From NCBI GenBank assembly GCA_946800325.1, contig OX326959.1:43523566-43587565 (forward strand): 64,000 nucleotides of DNA, in the 5' to 3' direction. The first letter of the stretch is position 1; each line of letters opens with the position of its first letter. The DNA comes from Luzula sylvatica (Eukaryota > Streptophyta > Magnoliopsida > Poales > Juncaceae). Positions 1-12,317 of this stretch are shown piece after piece. Made by a program: the position numbers and the translations under genes. The notes under the pieces are model-generated. The model was given only the letters and a program-made list of their open reading frames with translations. It did not search any database and had not been told where the DNA came from.

Positions 1-252
1 CCAATTAGTTTAATCTCTAGTATACAAAGAATTTTTTCTAAGGTCCTTGCAAATAGGCTAATTAATTATTTAGGAAATATGATATCTATAAATCAAACAG
101 GATTCTTAAAAAATAGAAATATATCTGAAAATTATGTGTATGCTAGAGAGGTAATTTGTTTAGCAAAAAGACATAAAACACCTCTGATAATTTTAAATTA
201 GACATTCATAAAGCCTTTGATACTGTGTCAAGGGATTTTTAATTAAAAATAT
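1..252 (+). mobile_element. LINE-1, RT domain 5' fragment (left of hAT insertion)
   Basis: Frame 1 reads as the middle fingers/palm part of an L1-type reverse transcriptase: RPIS-like start PISLI, then FSKVLANRL, QTGFLKNRNI and, after a one-base frameshift near 200, DIHKAFDTVS. The upstream part (endonuclease, RT start) lies outside the window. The reading frame resumes at 9284, exactly after the hAT insertion: DFLIKN on the left continues with GFGDNYIKWI on the right. The frameshift shows that this copy is dead. Bases 245-252 (AAAAATAT) are the left copy of the hAT target duplication. Confidence 0.85.
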
Positions 253-802
253 CAGTGTTTTAAATTGCGGCGATATTGCGGCGATATTGCGGATATTGCG
301 GGCTGAGATTTAGAATCGCTATATCACAATGAAGTATTGCGAAAATATTATTTTTTGAGAAATTGCGGATATTGCGGCGAGATTGCGGCGAAATATCGGT
401 AATATTGCGGCGATATCGGGTCAAATATTGCGGATAATATTCAAATCGTTGTAATTTTCTCATCCTTCCACCAAATTACATGAAATTTATATCGAAATCG
501 CTCGTCTCGACGAGAGGAATGCAATGATGGGCTTGAATTTGTGAAATTTTGTCTTTTACCCTGAATTAAACACAAAATACAAGTTAAAGTAATTTTATCG
601 AGAATTATTTAATATAAATATTATAACATAAATTTTGTGATTATTTAATACTTAGTTTCCATGTTTTATTATCAAAACATTTGATAAAATATGCTCATAA
701 CATATATAACTTCTAAAATGGTCATTTTCATCTATAAATGTACGAATTTAGTAATTTTCATTGTATTTCATTGATGTTTCGATTTAAAATTTGAGTTATA
801 GT

Positions 803-1837
803 TGAAGGAAATACAGTTTCAGGATCAACCGTAAAAGTGTACACAAGGATAAACGAATGTAGGCGTACATTCGTGGCCATAACTTTCAGTGGGAAAATCC
901 GATTTGAATGGTTCAAATTGGGTTAGATAGATAATAAGATTATCTACAACCTTCATGAAGAAATATATTTCATATGAACGAAGTATCAGTGTCGTTTATG
1001 TGAAATACCGAAAGGGTGCAACAGTATGACATACAGTTAGTAAAACAGTCATAACGTTTGCATACGAACTCCAATTGGGCTGGGCCAAATTGGGTTGGAT
1101 AGATAATGAGATTATCTACAACTTTCATGTTGGTTGATTTTCTGTCAGAGAAATTTATCAATTTCGTCTGGACAGAATACTGACCAGGTTCATGCAGTTT
1201 TCTGTGTGAAAGGGTGTATATTGGATATACATGCCTTTTGGCTAATCCTGATCCTATTAGGTATAAATAGGATACTTTCTCTCTCCTCACTATGTAATTC
1301 AATCAGTTTATTCTGCCAAAGACACAAGAGAAAAAGAGCAAATTCAGATTTGATCTTTTGTGAGTGAAAAGGTATGAAGAGAGAGAAATCGAGAAAGGAG
1401 TTTCTCGAGTGATAGAGAATCGATTAGATCGAGCAAGTTCGCCGGTGCATCGTCTAGGCAGGTGCATCCGCGACCGACGTCTTACGAATCACCGTGGATA
1501 CAAGTAGAGGAGTGACGTTTGTGACTCTTCGATTGTGATCGACTCGAGTAAGAAAGATGGTGGAAACGCTTGGACGCACGAGGACGAGGTCGAGTGAACC
1601 GGCGTAGCAAACGATTGGTGAAGGACGCGTGGTGTGGGACGCGCGGATTGTCACCAACGTGACAGGAAATAGAAGGCGGCGATCAACCCTTCGTGTGCCA
1701 TCAATTTGGCACTGGTATAGATCTATCCTTCTAATTGCATCGAACCCTCGAAGTCGTGGCGTGATCTCGGGAATCGTGGAATCGGACCGGGCCTTCATTC
1801 CGCTGCGCGGGCCCGGGGTCGAGGATATTTCCCAACA
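803..1837 (+). repeat. Copia-1 5' LTR
   Basis: It starts TGAAGG and ends CCCAACA, so it has TG...CA ends. A TATA-like box GTATAAATAGG lies near 1260-1271 and would drive the element transcript. It matches 7875-8909 base for base apart from about eleven substitutions and has the same length. Confidence 0.93.
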
Positions 1838-1838
1838 G

Positions 1839-1850
1839 TGGTATCAGAGC
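1839..1850 (+). promoter_or_regulatory. Primer binding site of Copia-1 (tRNA-iMet)
   Basis: TGGTATCAGAGC lies one base after the end of the 5' LTR. It is the standard plant primer binding site complementary to the 3' end of initiator methionine tRNA, where minus-strand DNA synthesis begins. Confidence 0.9.
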
Positions 1851-2167
1851 AATCGCCATCGATTCGAGGGTCGAATCATAGTCGTATATATGATATATGC
1901 ACGGGTTATCAAAGTTCGTACCCGTTTGCATGATGTTACATATAGAGAAAGTCAAATTCCGTTAAAATCACAAGTGGAATTCGCTAGAGATCGATCAAAA
2001 GTTGATTGATAGTATCTAGGAATGATCGTGAAAAAGTTTCATGATTTATCGTTTTGGAAACGAGCGAAAACAAAAAAAACTGCAGAAAACTGCGGAAAAA
2101 CTGCATAAAACTGCAGAAAACTGCAGAAAAACTGCAGAAAACTGTGAGAAACTGTGAAAATCGCATA

Positions 2168-2422
2168 GTCCGGTGCAACGGACTTGAGGTCCGGTGCAAC
2201 GGACATGAGGTCCGGTGCAACGGACTTGAGTTCCGGTGCAACGGACCTTGTATGTGATACGTGAATGCGGGGATGCCTATGGTGTCTTAAGAAGTCCGGT
2301 GCAACGGACATAGGTCCGGTGCAACGGACTTGAGGTCCGGTGCAACGGACATGTTTCTGGAAATTTTGGCCAGACTCCGCAGTAAATAGAAGTGCAACGG
2401 ACATAGGTCCGGTGCAACGGAC
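2168..2422 (+). repeat. Array of GTCCGGTGCAACGGAC near-palindromes in the Copia-1 leader
   Basis: About nine copies of GTCCGGTGCAACGGAC (some partial or with one change) occur between 2168 and 2422, most spaced about 21 bp apart with linkers such as TTGAG or ATGAG. The arms GTCCG and CGGAC are inverted repeats around GTGCAA. The array lies about 330 bp downstream of the 5' LTR, in the untranslated leader, and follows a run of AAACTGCAGAA-like units (2080-2150). I see no coding role. Confidence 0.85.
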
Positions 2423-3930
2423 TAGTTTTTGTTTGCTGATTTTGTTTTCGTCATAACTTTGGCTACACAACTCGGAATTTTGAGTTCTTTATATCGATAT
2501 GATCGGCATCAATCATTCTAGCATATTAGATAATTAATTATTTAGAATAATTAGTCTCCCTAAATAAACATATGCATTTTGAAAATCTTGTGATAGTGAT
2601 ATAATATGATTATGTCACGAATTATTAAACATGAATGTCATGATCCCTCATAATATTTAAGTCGTGGAAATGTCTTCCATACTCACAACCGCTATGTTCG
2701 GTACTACGTCTCACATGGATTAAGGCCAAAGCCGACATGGGTTATTGTAGTCATCGACGGGGTGGCAAGCGTTAAATAAGGACTGATAAGGGTTAAGGCC
2801 AAAGCCGACTTATTAGTAGTTTATTTGAACGATACGTTGAGTATGGTTGTGACTTAACCGTTCAAGCCAGTAAGGGTTGAGGCCAAAACCGACTTGATTG
2901 GAAGTTCGGGGCATAGATAGGATGCACACACGGAACTGGGTTTGTATATGATACGAACCATCACCGAAATCCTATAAAGGTTCAAGAGTCGCATTGGATG
3001 CGATTGGATATAATGCTACCTAAATAGCGAGATCCCACCCGTCTGCCAAAGCAACTTGTGGGAGGATCGTGATATATGGGTCTTGAGTGTTATGGACTTG
3101 GAGTCCCGTATCGGTATGAGGGTTATCGATTCGATAAAATAACACTATCATATAATTATCATATAAGCATATAGATTAAGTACGCACGGTTAGGAGCTTA
3201 ATCTTCATCATCCGTTTAGAATTATGTTTTCAAGCAAACACCATATATATATCGATGAGATCGATATGATAGATGGCTTTTGGGTCGGAATTACCGTAAT
3301 TAACCTTGATAGTCAAAGAATAGTTCTTAGACTTAAAGGAACGTGTTGGACACGGAAACGGTAGATTTGGGGCTCGAGGCTTTGGCTTTAGAGAAAGCCG
3401 GGTTCGATAAACTTTAAGAAGAAATCGAACGAGATTACGTGCCTTGTGGTGGCATGTATAGACGCATATTTCTCAAAATTGTTTTGAGAGTTTTGGTGTA
3501 TATGAAAGTAAAACACAACGCTCATGAAATAGTTTCAAGAGCTAGAGCGCGTTGAATGGTTCGATGCGGCTCAAAGAGTAGGTTAATTTTGAGACGCCTT
3601 ATGGGTCTTTGATTAACACTCGTGTGTTGATGGTACGAGATTTTATCTTCGTGACCGAATATCATATGCATTCGATAGATAAGTCGATCCCGAAATTGCA
3701 TATGATGCGATTTAAATTTGAATTGGAGATGCTCAGAGTATCCGAGGAATCCAATGCATATAGATGCGTGGATGTCCTTGTAATTCAAAAGCGGGATCGA
3801 AAGAAATATATGTCTAAGGGTATTTTGGGAAAATGTTTTCCAAACAGAAAGTTCGGACAAGGAGTTGTCCAAACTAATGACTCAAAAATGGTGAAATCCG
3901 AGGAGGATTAAACCTAGTAGTTGATTGCTT
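2423..3930 (+). other. Copia-1 leader and decayed gag region
   Basis: No intact reading frame is present. The stretch has several near-repeats of a motif around AAGGCCAAAGCCGACTT (near 2722, 2798 and 2880). By position it should hold gag, but I cannot recognise a gag domain. The longest frame (3609-3911, plus) resembles nothing I know and is probably remnant sequence. Confidence 0.5.
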
Positions 3931-6660
3931 CTTTTGGCATTGCCGTCTTGGCCATATAAACGAGATTCGCGTATCTAGATTCCATATGATGGATTGCTAG
4001 AATCATTCGAATTAGATTCGATTGATTAATGCGATACTTATTTATTAGGCAAGACGACAAAGGGCATCATTCTCCAAAGGTTGGAGAAAGATCCAACGAA
4101 TTATTGGAACTTACATTCACATGTAGATGATCCGATAAGTTCCGAGGCAAGAGGAGGCTATCAGTATTTTGTTATGTTTATGGACGGTTAAAGTAGATAT
4201 GGAAATATCTATTTAATGCGTGCCGAAACGGAGACTTTTGAAAGGTTCAAAGAGTTTCAAAAACGAAATACAAAATCGACTAAGCAAGAAAATCAAAGCT
4301 TTTCGATAGGATCGAGAAGGCGAAGATTTGAGCTAAACATTTCGATAGGATCGAAGAGGCGATATTTGAGTTATGAATATTGATGATCATTTATGATTGT
4401 GGAATCGTTTCACGATTGCCTTTATTCGGAACATTGAGACGTGTCCGAAAAGAGGAAATGAACGCATGTTGGACATGGTTCGATAAATGATAAATCAATA
4501 GGATCTCCCAAAAATATTTTGGGGATACGCCCTTGAGACAGCGGCACTAATGAATGGTTGCGTATGAGATATGGACCATAATCCTTCTAATCGGTACAAA
4601 AGACGCCATATGAGATATGGATCGGAATGGTTCCGAAGTTGTCACTTGTACAGATTTGAGGATGTGAGTGTATTTCGAAATTTGTTTCGGTTAAACTCAA
4701 TCCCAAATCTGGAAATTGTTCGTTTATCCTTAAGGAAACTAAAGGGTATTAGTTCTAACGTCCCGACGAAAATGAGATTTTCGTGGCTCGAAGAGATGCC
4801 TTCTTGGAGGAGGACTAGATGCGCTCAAGTTTGGAACTTGGTGCCATTTATCTCTATGCGGGCTAGTGGGAGTAGAATAAATCTCGAAAGAGTTCGAGAT
4901 TTGAAAATGAACATTGTACCGATGAAAGTTGACATGGCTTCATCAAGAGTTGATGAAAGCAAGTCGAACACACAAAGGAATTTTTCGTAGATCAAGTAGG
5001 CTATATCATAAGCCGATAAATACGGATTTATCGTGGCTAATGATGATAGATTGAAATCATATGATGATTCGATATCCTACAAGGATGCTATGAAAAGTTG
5101 ATTCCACATGACGTGGTGTCATGGAATCTGAGATTCGATCCATGTAAATTATCAAGTTCAGAACTTGATTTCATCACTTTCTAGGTTAGACCCGTGAAAT
5201 GTGAGTGGGTTTTTCAAGATGAAGAACCTACATGGATAGGAATACGCATATATGTAAAGTGAGGCTTTTTGCGAAGAATTTCATACAATTCATAGTCGGA
5301 CTATGAAAGAAACATTTTCGCTTGTTGCCATGCTTTCCCATTCTCGAAATTCTGCTTGCCATGGTCGCGTATTATGACTATGTAATGTGGCAAAATGGAT
5401 GTCAAAACCGAATTTCTTGAAAGAAATTTTATGAAAGGATGTGTACTTGACACAACCTTACGGTTTTGTCGATTCATTAGAATCGGGGATAAGATATGCA
5501 CGCTTTAATGATCCATATGATGGATTAGAGAAAGCTTCTCGGAATTGGAATATTCGTTTTGACGAAGTTATAAAATGTTATAAAATTATCGAAACGAATG
5601 AAAACTTTGTGTACACATGAAGGTTAGTGGGAGCTGCATTAGATTTCTTGTAACGACAAAGGATTTAGACGAGACCGCTTATGAATTAAGCGTGAAAATC
5701 TATAGGATAGATCTAAGAAGTTCCTCGTTCTATGTTTTAGCACATATATCGACATATTGTTGAAAATGGTTTTCAACATGTAACCTCCTTGGAGGAGTTA
5801 AATCGAAATGTCGAATGGCAGCAATTTTCAACGGCTCGATGTGAGACATCAAGCAGCGCGAAAAGTAGTAATATGATGCCTTACATTTGATGTTAGGATC
5901 TATTATATCTGTCATGATATGTATGTGGCTATCTGTCATACAAATAAATCGTCTAGTTCACCGTCAATACAATTCATGGGAATCACATGAGTTTGAATGT
6001 AATTCGATTACATGAGACTAACTCTTGTGAATGTATAATGGTTATACCAATATATACATAACGGTTATGTATATTTAAACCCATCGGGATTTGTGTTGAT
6101 AGAGGTGAAGTTTATCCTTGAATACTTTACAAAAGAATTCAGGATTTTTTATCTATAATGGTGTGGAGGACGTGTTGGTTATAAAGAGTTATAACAACAA
6201 TAGTTTCCAAAGATTAAGCACGTCCAAATATGTAGCACGACTTTCGATCACAAAATGTGTACATGTTTTGCTTAAATGAAAACACGGTTATGTGGAAAGG
6301 TTCCACAAGACCAATAGTTTATGATTCTATTTACGGTGGCGAGTATATTGCGGTTATTAATCGCAAAAGGAAGTGGTATGGATCAAGGATACATGACCAA
6401 ACTCTAGTAGTCACGAGTTATCGGATTTATGGTTGTTTATTGCGTGAGACGCAATAGTACAAGCCAAAAATGCCGAGGTCACAACCACTTCTAGCCAATA
6501 CTCAGAAAATTTCATTTGATCCATGAAATTTTGTGAAAAGATGTGATCGTAGGTATTGGAAATGTTCCAATCCTGATGATGATTAACACTAGCGGGAACG
6601 TGCGGACCCGTTTACAAAACCGCTCTCTCTAGTCGCGCGGGACTGTCATGCGATGACTAT
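3931..6660 (+). pseudogene. Copia-1 pol remnant (integrase, RT, RNase H)
   Basis: Fragments in several frames match plant copia pol in order. A GAG-pre-integrase piece with WHCRLGHINE lies near 3940. An integrase piece with ARGGYQYFVMF lies near 4150, followed by the integrase/RT linker (4570-4990). RT pieces with FVDS and ASRNWNIRFDE lie near 5395-5620. RNase H pieces include GGEYIAVIN near 6335 and ADPFTKPLS near 6605. Stops and frameshifts are dense, and the catalytic YVDD block of RT is not visible where expected (about 5640). No functional polymerase can be made from this copy. Confidence 0.8.
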
Positions 6661-7874
6661 GGGTATGGAGATACCTAGAGGAGGAAGAAGAGAGTAGAGT
6701 GTAGTTATCTAATACGATAGTCCTCGCAGGTTATGGGTATGGAGATATCCATAGGTAAACGTTGTATCACCCAAATACTTAGTCCATATGAATGCATCCC
6801 TTTTAAAATTTTTGTTTACTTAAATTAATATGCATTCACCTTATATGAAAACTGTGTGCGGGTTGTGTAATATGATTGTTACATGAACCTTGATTTGAAC
6901 TTGTGTGGACGTCGACATGGTTGAGGACCATGTGCAGCAAAACCGTCACACTTAAAGTGTCATTTCTAAACATCCCTAGTCGCGGATCAGCTTGCTTAAG
7001 AGAGAAGCATTTCTATTATTAGATAATAGACTGAACGTGTACACTAGTACGTTTGCCGAGGAGATGATTATGTTTTGCTAATCATGGGACAAGGTGCTTG
7101 TCGAATCGGAAACGTAGATATATGTTAGGTTACATGTATTGGATTTGACCGAAGCCGCGATATCATGACATGGTTTAGTCATTATGGATGAACTCGCGAC
7201 GAGTAGGGTATTAGGTTCTTCAAACTTGAGGAGATCATTAATTGCGTTACGTGCGTAACACAATGCTTTGATATGATCTTACGCTCACCGTAACAGGGAG
7301 TTAAAAGGGTCATCATTGGGTATTGTCCGAAACACGGAATTCAATGTGAGTCTCCAAGATAGGAATTGTTTATTCCGAAAGGAAGAGATATCTCTTAGGC
7401 GCCGCTCGATGAGTCGATTAACGAAATCTGCGGCCGCAGTCAATGATATTAATGGTTAATATCGATTGAAATTTGTTAATTCAACTCGGAATCGGGGAAT
7501 AAGTGTAGTTAATCAAATTATAAGGATGACTATTACCATGCCTTTTGATTAACGGATATCGCTAACAAGAGAACTAATAATCGCTATTCGAGATAGGCAC
7601 AATGATCACAATCATTATTCGTTTAACAGGGGTAGCTATGATGGAGTGACTAGATCCCGCTCATGAGCTTGTAGGCATTGGAAACAACCTACTGCCATCG
7701 TTAATCGAACCTACATGGTCACACAACGAGTCGTACTAAGTCGGGCTTGATCATAAAATTGGCACATAGGATGTGCATAGCTTGGTATTTGATACGCGAG
7801 CTATATTCTCTAAAATCGTGCGTATTGGATATGCATGAGTACCTTTTAGGTAGATCTGAAATTGAGTGGGAGAC
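6661..7874 (+). other. Copia-1 3' untranslated region and polypurine tract
   Basis: About 1.2 kb lies between the end of the RNase H remnant and the 3' LTR, with no recognisable domain or long frame. It ends with a purine-rich stretch GAGTGGGAGA just before the LTR at 7875, the likely primer site for plus-strand synthesis. Such a long 3' non-coding region is unusual for a simple copia element. Confidence 0.6.
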
Positions 7875-8909
7875 TGAAGGAAATACAGTTTCAGGATCAA
7901 CCGTAAAAGTGTACACAAGGATAAACGAATGTAGGCGTACATTCGTGGCCATAACTTTTAGTGGGAAAATCCGATTTGAATGGTTCAAATTGGGTTAGAT
8001 AGATAATAAGATTATCTACAACCTTCATGAAGAAATATATTTCATATGAACGAAGTATCAGTGTCGTTTATGTTAAATACCGAAAGGGTGCAACAGTATG
8101 ACATACAGTTAGTAAAACAGTCATAACGTTTGTAAACGAACTCCAATTGGGCTGGGCCAAATTGGGTTGTATAGATAATGAGATTATCTACAACTTTCAT
8201 GTTGGTTGATTTTCTGTCAGAGAAATTTATCAATTTCGTCTGGACAGAATACTGACCAGGTTCATGCAGTTTTCTGTGTGAAAGGATGTATATTGGATAT
8301 ACATGCCTTTTGGCTAATCCTGATCCTATTAGGTATAAATAGGATACTTTCTCTCTCCTCACTATGTAATTCAATCAGTTTATTCTGCCAAAGACACAAG
8401 AGAAAAAGAGCAAATTCAGATTTGATCTTTTGTGAGTGAAAAGGTACGGAGAGAGAGAAATCGAGAAAGGAGTTTCTCGAGTGATAGAGAATCGATTAGA
8501 TCGAGCAAGTTCGCCGGTGCATCGTCTAGGCAGGTGCATCCGCGACCGACGTCTTACGAATCACCGTGGATACAAGTAGAGGAGTGACGTTTGTGACTCT
8601 TCGATTGTGATCGACTCGAGTAAGAAAGATGGTGGAAACGCTTGGACGCACGAGGACGAAGTCGAGTGAACCGGCGTAGCAAACGATTGGTGAAGGACGC
8701 GTGGTGTGGGACGCGCGGATTGTCACCAACGTGACAGAAAATAGAAGGCGGCGATCAACCCTTCGTGTGCCATCAATTTGGCACTGGTATAGATCTATCC
8801 TTCTAATTGCATCGAACCCTCGAAGTCGTGGCGTGATCTCGGGAATCGGGGAATCGGACCGGGCCTTCATTCCGCTGCGCGGGCCCGGGGTCGAGGATAT
8901 TTCCCAACA
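7875..8909 (+). repeat. Copia-1 3' LTR
   Basis: It has the same length (1035 bp) and ends as the 5' LTR, and is followed directly by the target duplication ATAGT (8910-8914). The differences from the 5' LTR are scattered single substitutions. Confidence 0.93.
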
Positions 8910-9283
8910 ATAGTGTTTTGATATTTTTAGGATGTCGACAAAAAATTCTTCAACAAAATACAATTCCAAAGATCCCGTATAATTGCCATTTTAATGGAAA
9001 TTTTATGATCAACTTTTATTTACACTGAAAAGGTTCCTGGACAATCAACTTTTTTATTCTTTTTAGAAGAAAATTATGAAGAAAATTTTACGATATTAAT
9101 GGTGATAAAAAATATTGTGAAAAATATATTTAAACAAACTATTATTTTTACATAATTTAATATCGCAAAGACTGTCCGCAATAAGGTCATTGCGCCGCAA
9201 TTGCGCCCGCAAACGCAATCCGCTGCAAAAAAAACCCGACTGCAACGGACCGCAATATCGCAATTTAAAACATTGAAAAATAT

Positions 9284-11363
9284 TAAAATCCAGAGGTTTT
9301 GGTGACAATTATATTAAATGGATTAAAAATTCAGTTTTAAAAGGTTCTGCTAGGGTTATTTTAAATGGAAATCCACGTAAATTCATTCATTTAAAAAGGG
9401 GTATGAGACAAGGTGATCCATTATCCACTTATTTATTTCTTTTAGTTATGGATGTCTTATCAAAATTATTAGAAAATTTAAGTGCTAAAGGTTACATATT
9501 AAAACCATTTGAAAATATTTATTCTAGCCTTTTTTATGCAGATGATTCTATCTTATTTTTAAATCCTAATATTAATAATATTTATAGAGTTCAATATATT
9601 TTAAATTTATTTGGAGAAGAATCTGGTTTGAAAATGAATTATCAAAAATCAGAAATTATTGGATTAAATATTGAAAATGAACACATAATTGAAATATCTA
9701 AAATACATAATTGTCCAATTGGAAAATTTCCTTTAACTTATTTGGGTTTACCATTATACTTCAAAAAACCATCGAAAGAGGATTATTTAAAAATCATTGA
9801 AAAAATTACAGGAAAATTAGAGGGTTGGAAAGGAAATATGCTAAGTAAAAGTGGTAGATTAATTTTAATGAATTCAGTTTTATCTTCAATACCTATTTAT
9901 TATTTCAATGTATTCAGATTTCCAAAATGGATTTTTAATGAAATAGATAAAATAAGGAGAAAGTTCTTTTGGAAAGGTAATGAGAACTCTGGATATAACC
10001 TAATTGAGTGGGATATAGTTGTCAACCTAAGAGTAAAGGTGGATTAGGGGTTCTAAATTTAGAATTATTTAATAAAATACTGTTAATTAAATGGCTATGG
10101 TTGTACTACAACTCAGATGAAAGATTAGGATGGAAAAATCTTATTGGAAATATATATGAATTAGGAAGTGATAATTTAAATAAAAAAGATTATTCTTATT
10201 TTTGGAATGATATACTTAAAAATTTTAATTTTTTTAATCACAGTTTAAATATTATCATTGGAAATGGTCAAAATTCTAGTTTTTGGAAAGGGAAATAGAA
10301 TGAACAACCTTTATGTGAAAAATTTAAAGAATTATATTCTTTTTGTGAAAATAAAAATGGTACAGTTAATTATTTTATTAATAAAATAAATGAATCTAAT
10401 CTATATAATACTTTGGGGATAGTAGTATCTTTATCTAACATTGCTCATGGTCAATTGCTAGAGCTTGATCAAATTTGTTCTTCTCTTGATCTTAGTCCCT
10501 CCCAAAAGGATGCTTTTAACTGGCAATGGAATGGACATAATCATTTTACCTGTAAAAGCACATACCAGTTCATAATTAAAGGAGTATATATTAAAGCATA
10601 TTATGAAAATATTTGGAAAATTAATATTTCTTTGAAAATTAAAATATTTTTATGGTTAATTTACAAAAATAAATTACTTACTATTGACAATTTGAAGAAA
10701 AGGGGCTGGTACATGGTTAATAGATGTGTCCTTTGTCAGCAATCTGAAGAAAATATAGAACACTTTACACATCAGTGCACATTCATTAATACAATATGGG
10801 ATAAATTACATGGAATATTAAATATTACTAAGTTAAACTCTTTTACACCTTTAGATATATTGGTTAATTCTAAGGAAAATAAGGATTATAAGATACTGAT
10901 AAGCATTTCTTTGTACCAGTTCTGGTTAGAAAGGTGTAGAAGAACTTTTACAAATGCTAAATTTGATGATTGGACAATCATAAATCATATATTATATGAG
11001 TTCAAATTGAATCAAGTTGAACATTTTGAAGATCTAAAGTTTTCTGATTTTAAAAATTGGGTACCAGATGTAAATCCAACAGATAATCTAGCTTTTAATT
11101 TACCAATTGACTTATTATGAGATGGAAGCCTACACAATAATCTATTTATTTCTGATGTAGATACACAAGTAGATGAAAGGATTAGAGATGAGGAGGCAAA
11201 TCAAGTGGAGGACAGAAGGATTTGGTGGTTTCAATCGACAGGAAATCACACGAGCAATCAAGCAAACGCTTTACTGGAAGAAGATGAACTAATTGATGAA
11301 GAACAAGTGGAAGACTCAACCTTTCTGCGAATTTACGACAATCTAAGAGAATTTGTTTGGTAA
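9284..11363 (+). pseudogene. LINE-1 RT and zinc-finger (zf-RVT) region, right of the hAT insertion
   Basis: This continues the RT split at 252. It shows RQGDPLSTYLF (near 9405), the catalytic YADD box (near 9535), LTYLGLP and the GWKGNMLSKSGR motif, then KSKGGLGVLNLELFNK in another frame after a frameshift near 10015. An in-frame TAG follows near 10296, where W is expected. The last frame (10413-11120) holds the C-terminal zf-RVT domain with CVLC and H-x-C positions. After a TGA at 11118-11120 the same frame stays open for 80 more codons, to 11363, encoding an acidic tail. The protein would copy its own mRNA by target-primed reverse transcription, but this copy is dead. Confidence 0.85.
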
Positions 11364-12317
11364 AATATTAAATACCGCTGGAGATGAAGTTGAACAAACA
11401 TGAAGGCTTCTCCGCTTAGATCTCTGGCAAGCTCTCTTCAATTCGTTCCAATGGCGATTTAATTTGAGCTAAGGCGATGAGGATTTGTGTAATGGCGATG
11501 AAGAAGAATAGTCATGGTGGTTAGTCGGGATTTGGAATGCATCACGGGGAAGTGAGGAGAAGAATTTTGATTCCAGGATTCCAAATTCTGGTTGATAGGG
11601 TATTTGGTTTTTGGATTCCATATTTAGTTCAACTAGAATTGGAATTCCAAGTTTCTTAGTTTACATATAAGGAAGGAATTGAAATTCTGGAAGTTATTTC
11701 AGGATTAAGGTTTTGATTTCTTTGTTTAATGGATATTTAGCAAGTTTAGTATGAAGATATTTAGGATTTAGTGATTTTTAGCTAGTGTAGGGCAAATACC
11801 TTCGAAAAAACTTGCTTAATCTTGTAAAAAACTATTATTTTAATCCAATAAGGGTGTTAATTAGAGATATAGAGGATGTGGTGATGGATTGTGGGGGAAG
11901 GGTAAAATGTCCCAACGTAAATTATACATTATATCATACTTAATAAAGAAAATAACTAACACAAAAAAATTAAAATCAAATTTTAAGTGATCAAAAATAC
12001 TAATTATTTAAAGATACTAATAATGATGATATATATTTATAGTATTATAAATTCATTTAGTACTGTTTAATATATAAATTATTTATTTTTTTCATTTGCA
12101 TTCACATTTAATTTTAATTTTTGTGGTTTCATTTATATTTATAAGGGCATATTTTCATTTTATTATCGAGCGGAAATTTATTTTACAAACTGAAGGATAG
12201 TTTTCCGTAAGTACGAAATCACAAAAAATCTCGAATGAACTATTTGGAAATATTCTCAAAACATTATTCTGCTGGATTCAAAAATTGAAAAAATAATTCA
12301 AGAAAACCTTTTGAAAA
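11364..12317. other. Likely LINE-1 3' tail and BAHD pseudogene 3' flank
   Basis: No gene is seen. The first part (to about 11850) may be LINE 3' untranslated sequence, but I found no clear poly(A) tail or target duplication. The rest is AT-rich and leads into the 3' end of the BAHD pseudogene, whose 3' flank resembles that of the intact copy at 44793 (for example CTGAATCCAGCAGAATAATG in the intact copy). Confidence 0.4.

Larger units (their letters stand above)
803..8909 (+). mobile_element. Copia-1: Ty1/copia LTR retrotransposon, coding-dead
   Basis: Two 1035-bp LTRs (803-1837 and 7875-8909) bound an 8107-bp element with a perfect 5-bp target duplication ATAGT at 798-802 and 8910-8914. A primer binding site matching initiator tRNA-Met follows the 5' LTR, and a short purine-rich tract GAGTGGGAGA precedes the 3' LTR. 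Between them, eroded copia protein fragments occur in the order integrase, RT, RNase H, which defines Ty1/copia rather than Gypsy. I count about 11 differences between the LTRs (roughly 1%), so the insertion is young although the coding region is heavily decayed. Confidence 0.93.
253..9275. mobile_element. Non-autonomous hAT DNA transposon, nested in LINE-1 and split by a copia element
   Basis: Terminal inverted repeats begin CAGTGTTTTAAATTGCG on the left, and CAATGTTTTAAATTGCG is the reverse complement of the right end. The ends are rich in subterminal ATTGCGG-type repeats. An 8-bp target duplication AAAAATAT lies at 245-252 and 9276-9283, the length expected for the hAT superfamily. Without the nested copia (803-8909 plus one 5-bp target copy) the element is about 0.9 kb. 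I see no transposase, so it needs a hAT transposase in trans. The original interior is 253-802 and 8915-9275. Confidence 0.88.

Noticed and set aside
970..1302. Open frames on both strands of the Copia-1 LTRs (also at 8042-8374)
   Set aside because: They are present only because the LTR is duplicated; no protein family is recognisable and LTRs are non-coding.
2168..2422. CRISPR-like regular repeats
   Set aside because: The repeats are short near-palindromes with spacers of only about 5 bp inside a plant LTR retrotransposon; no cas genes and clearly eukaryotic context.
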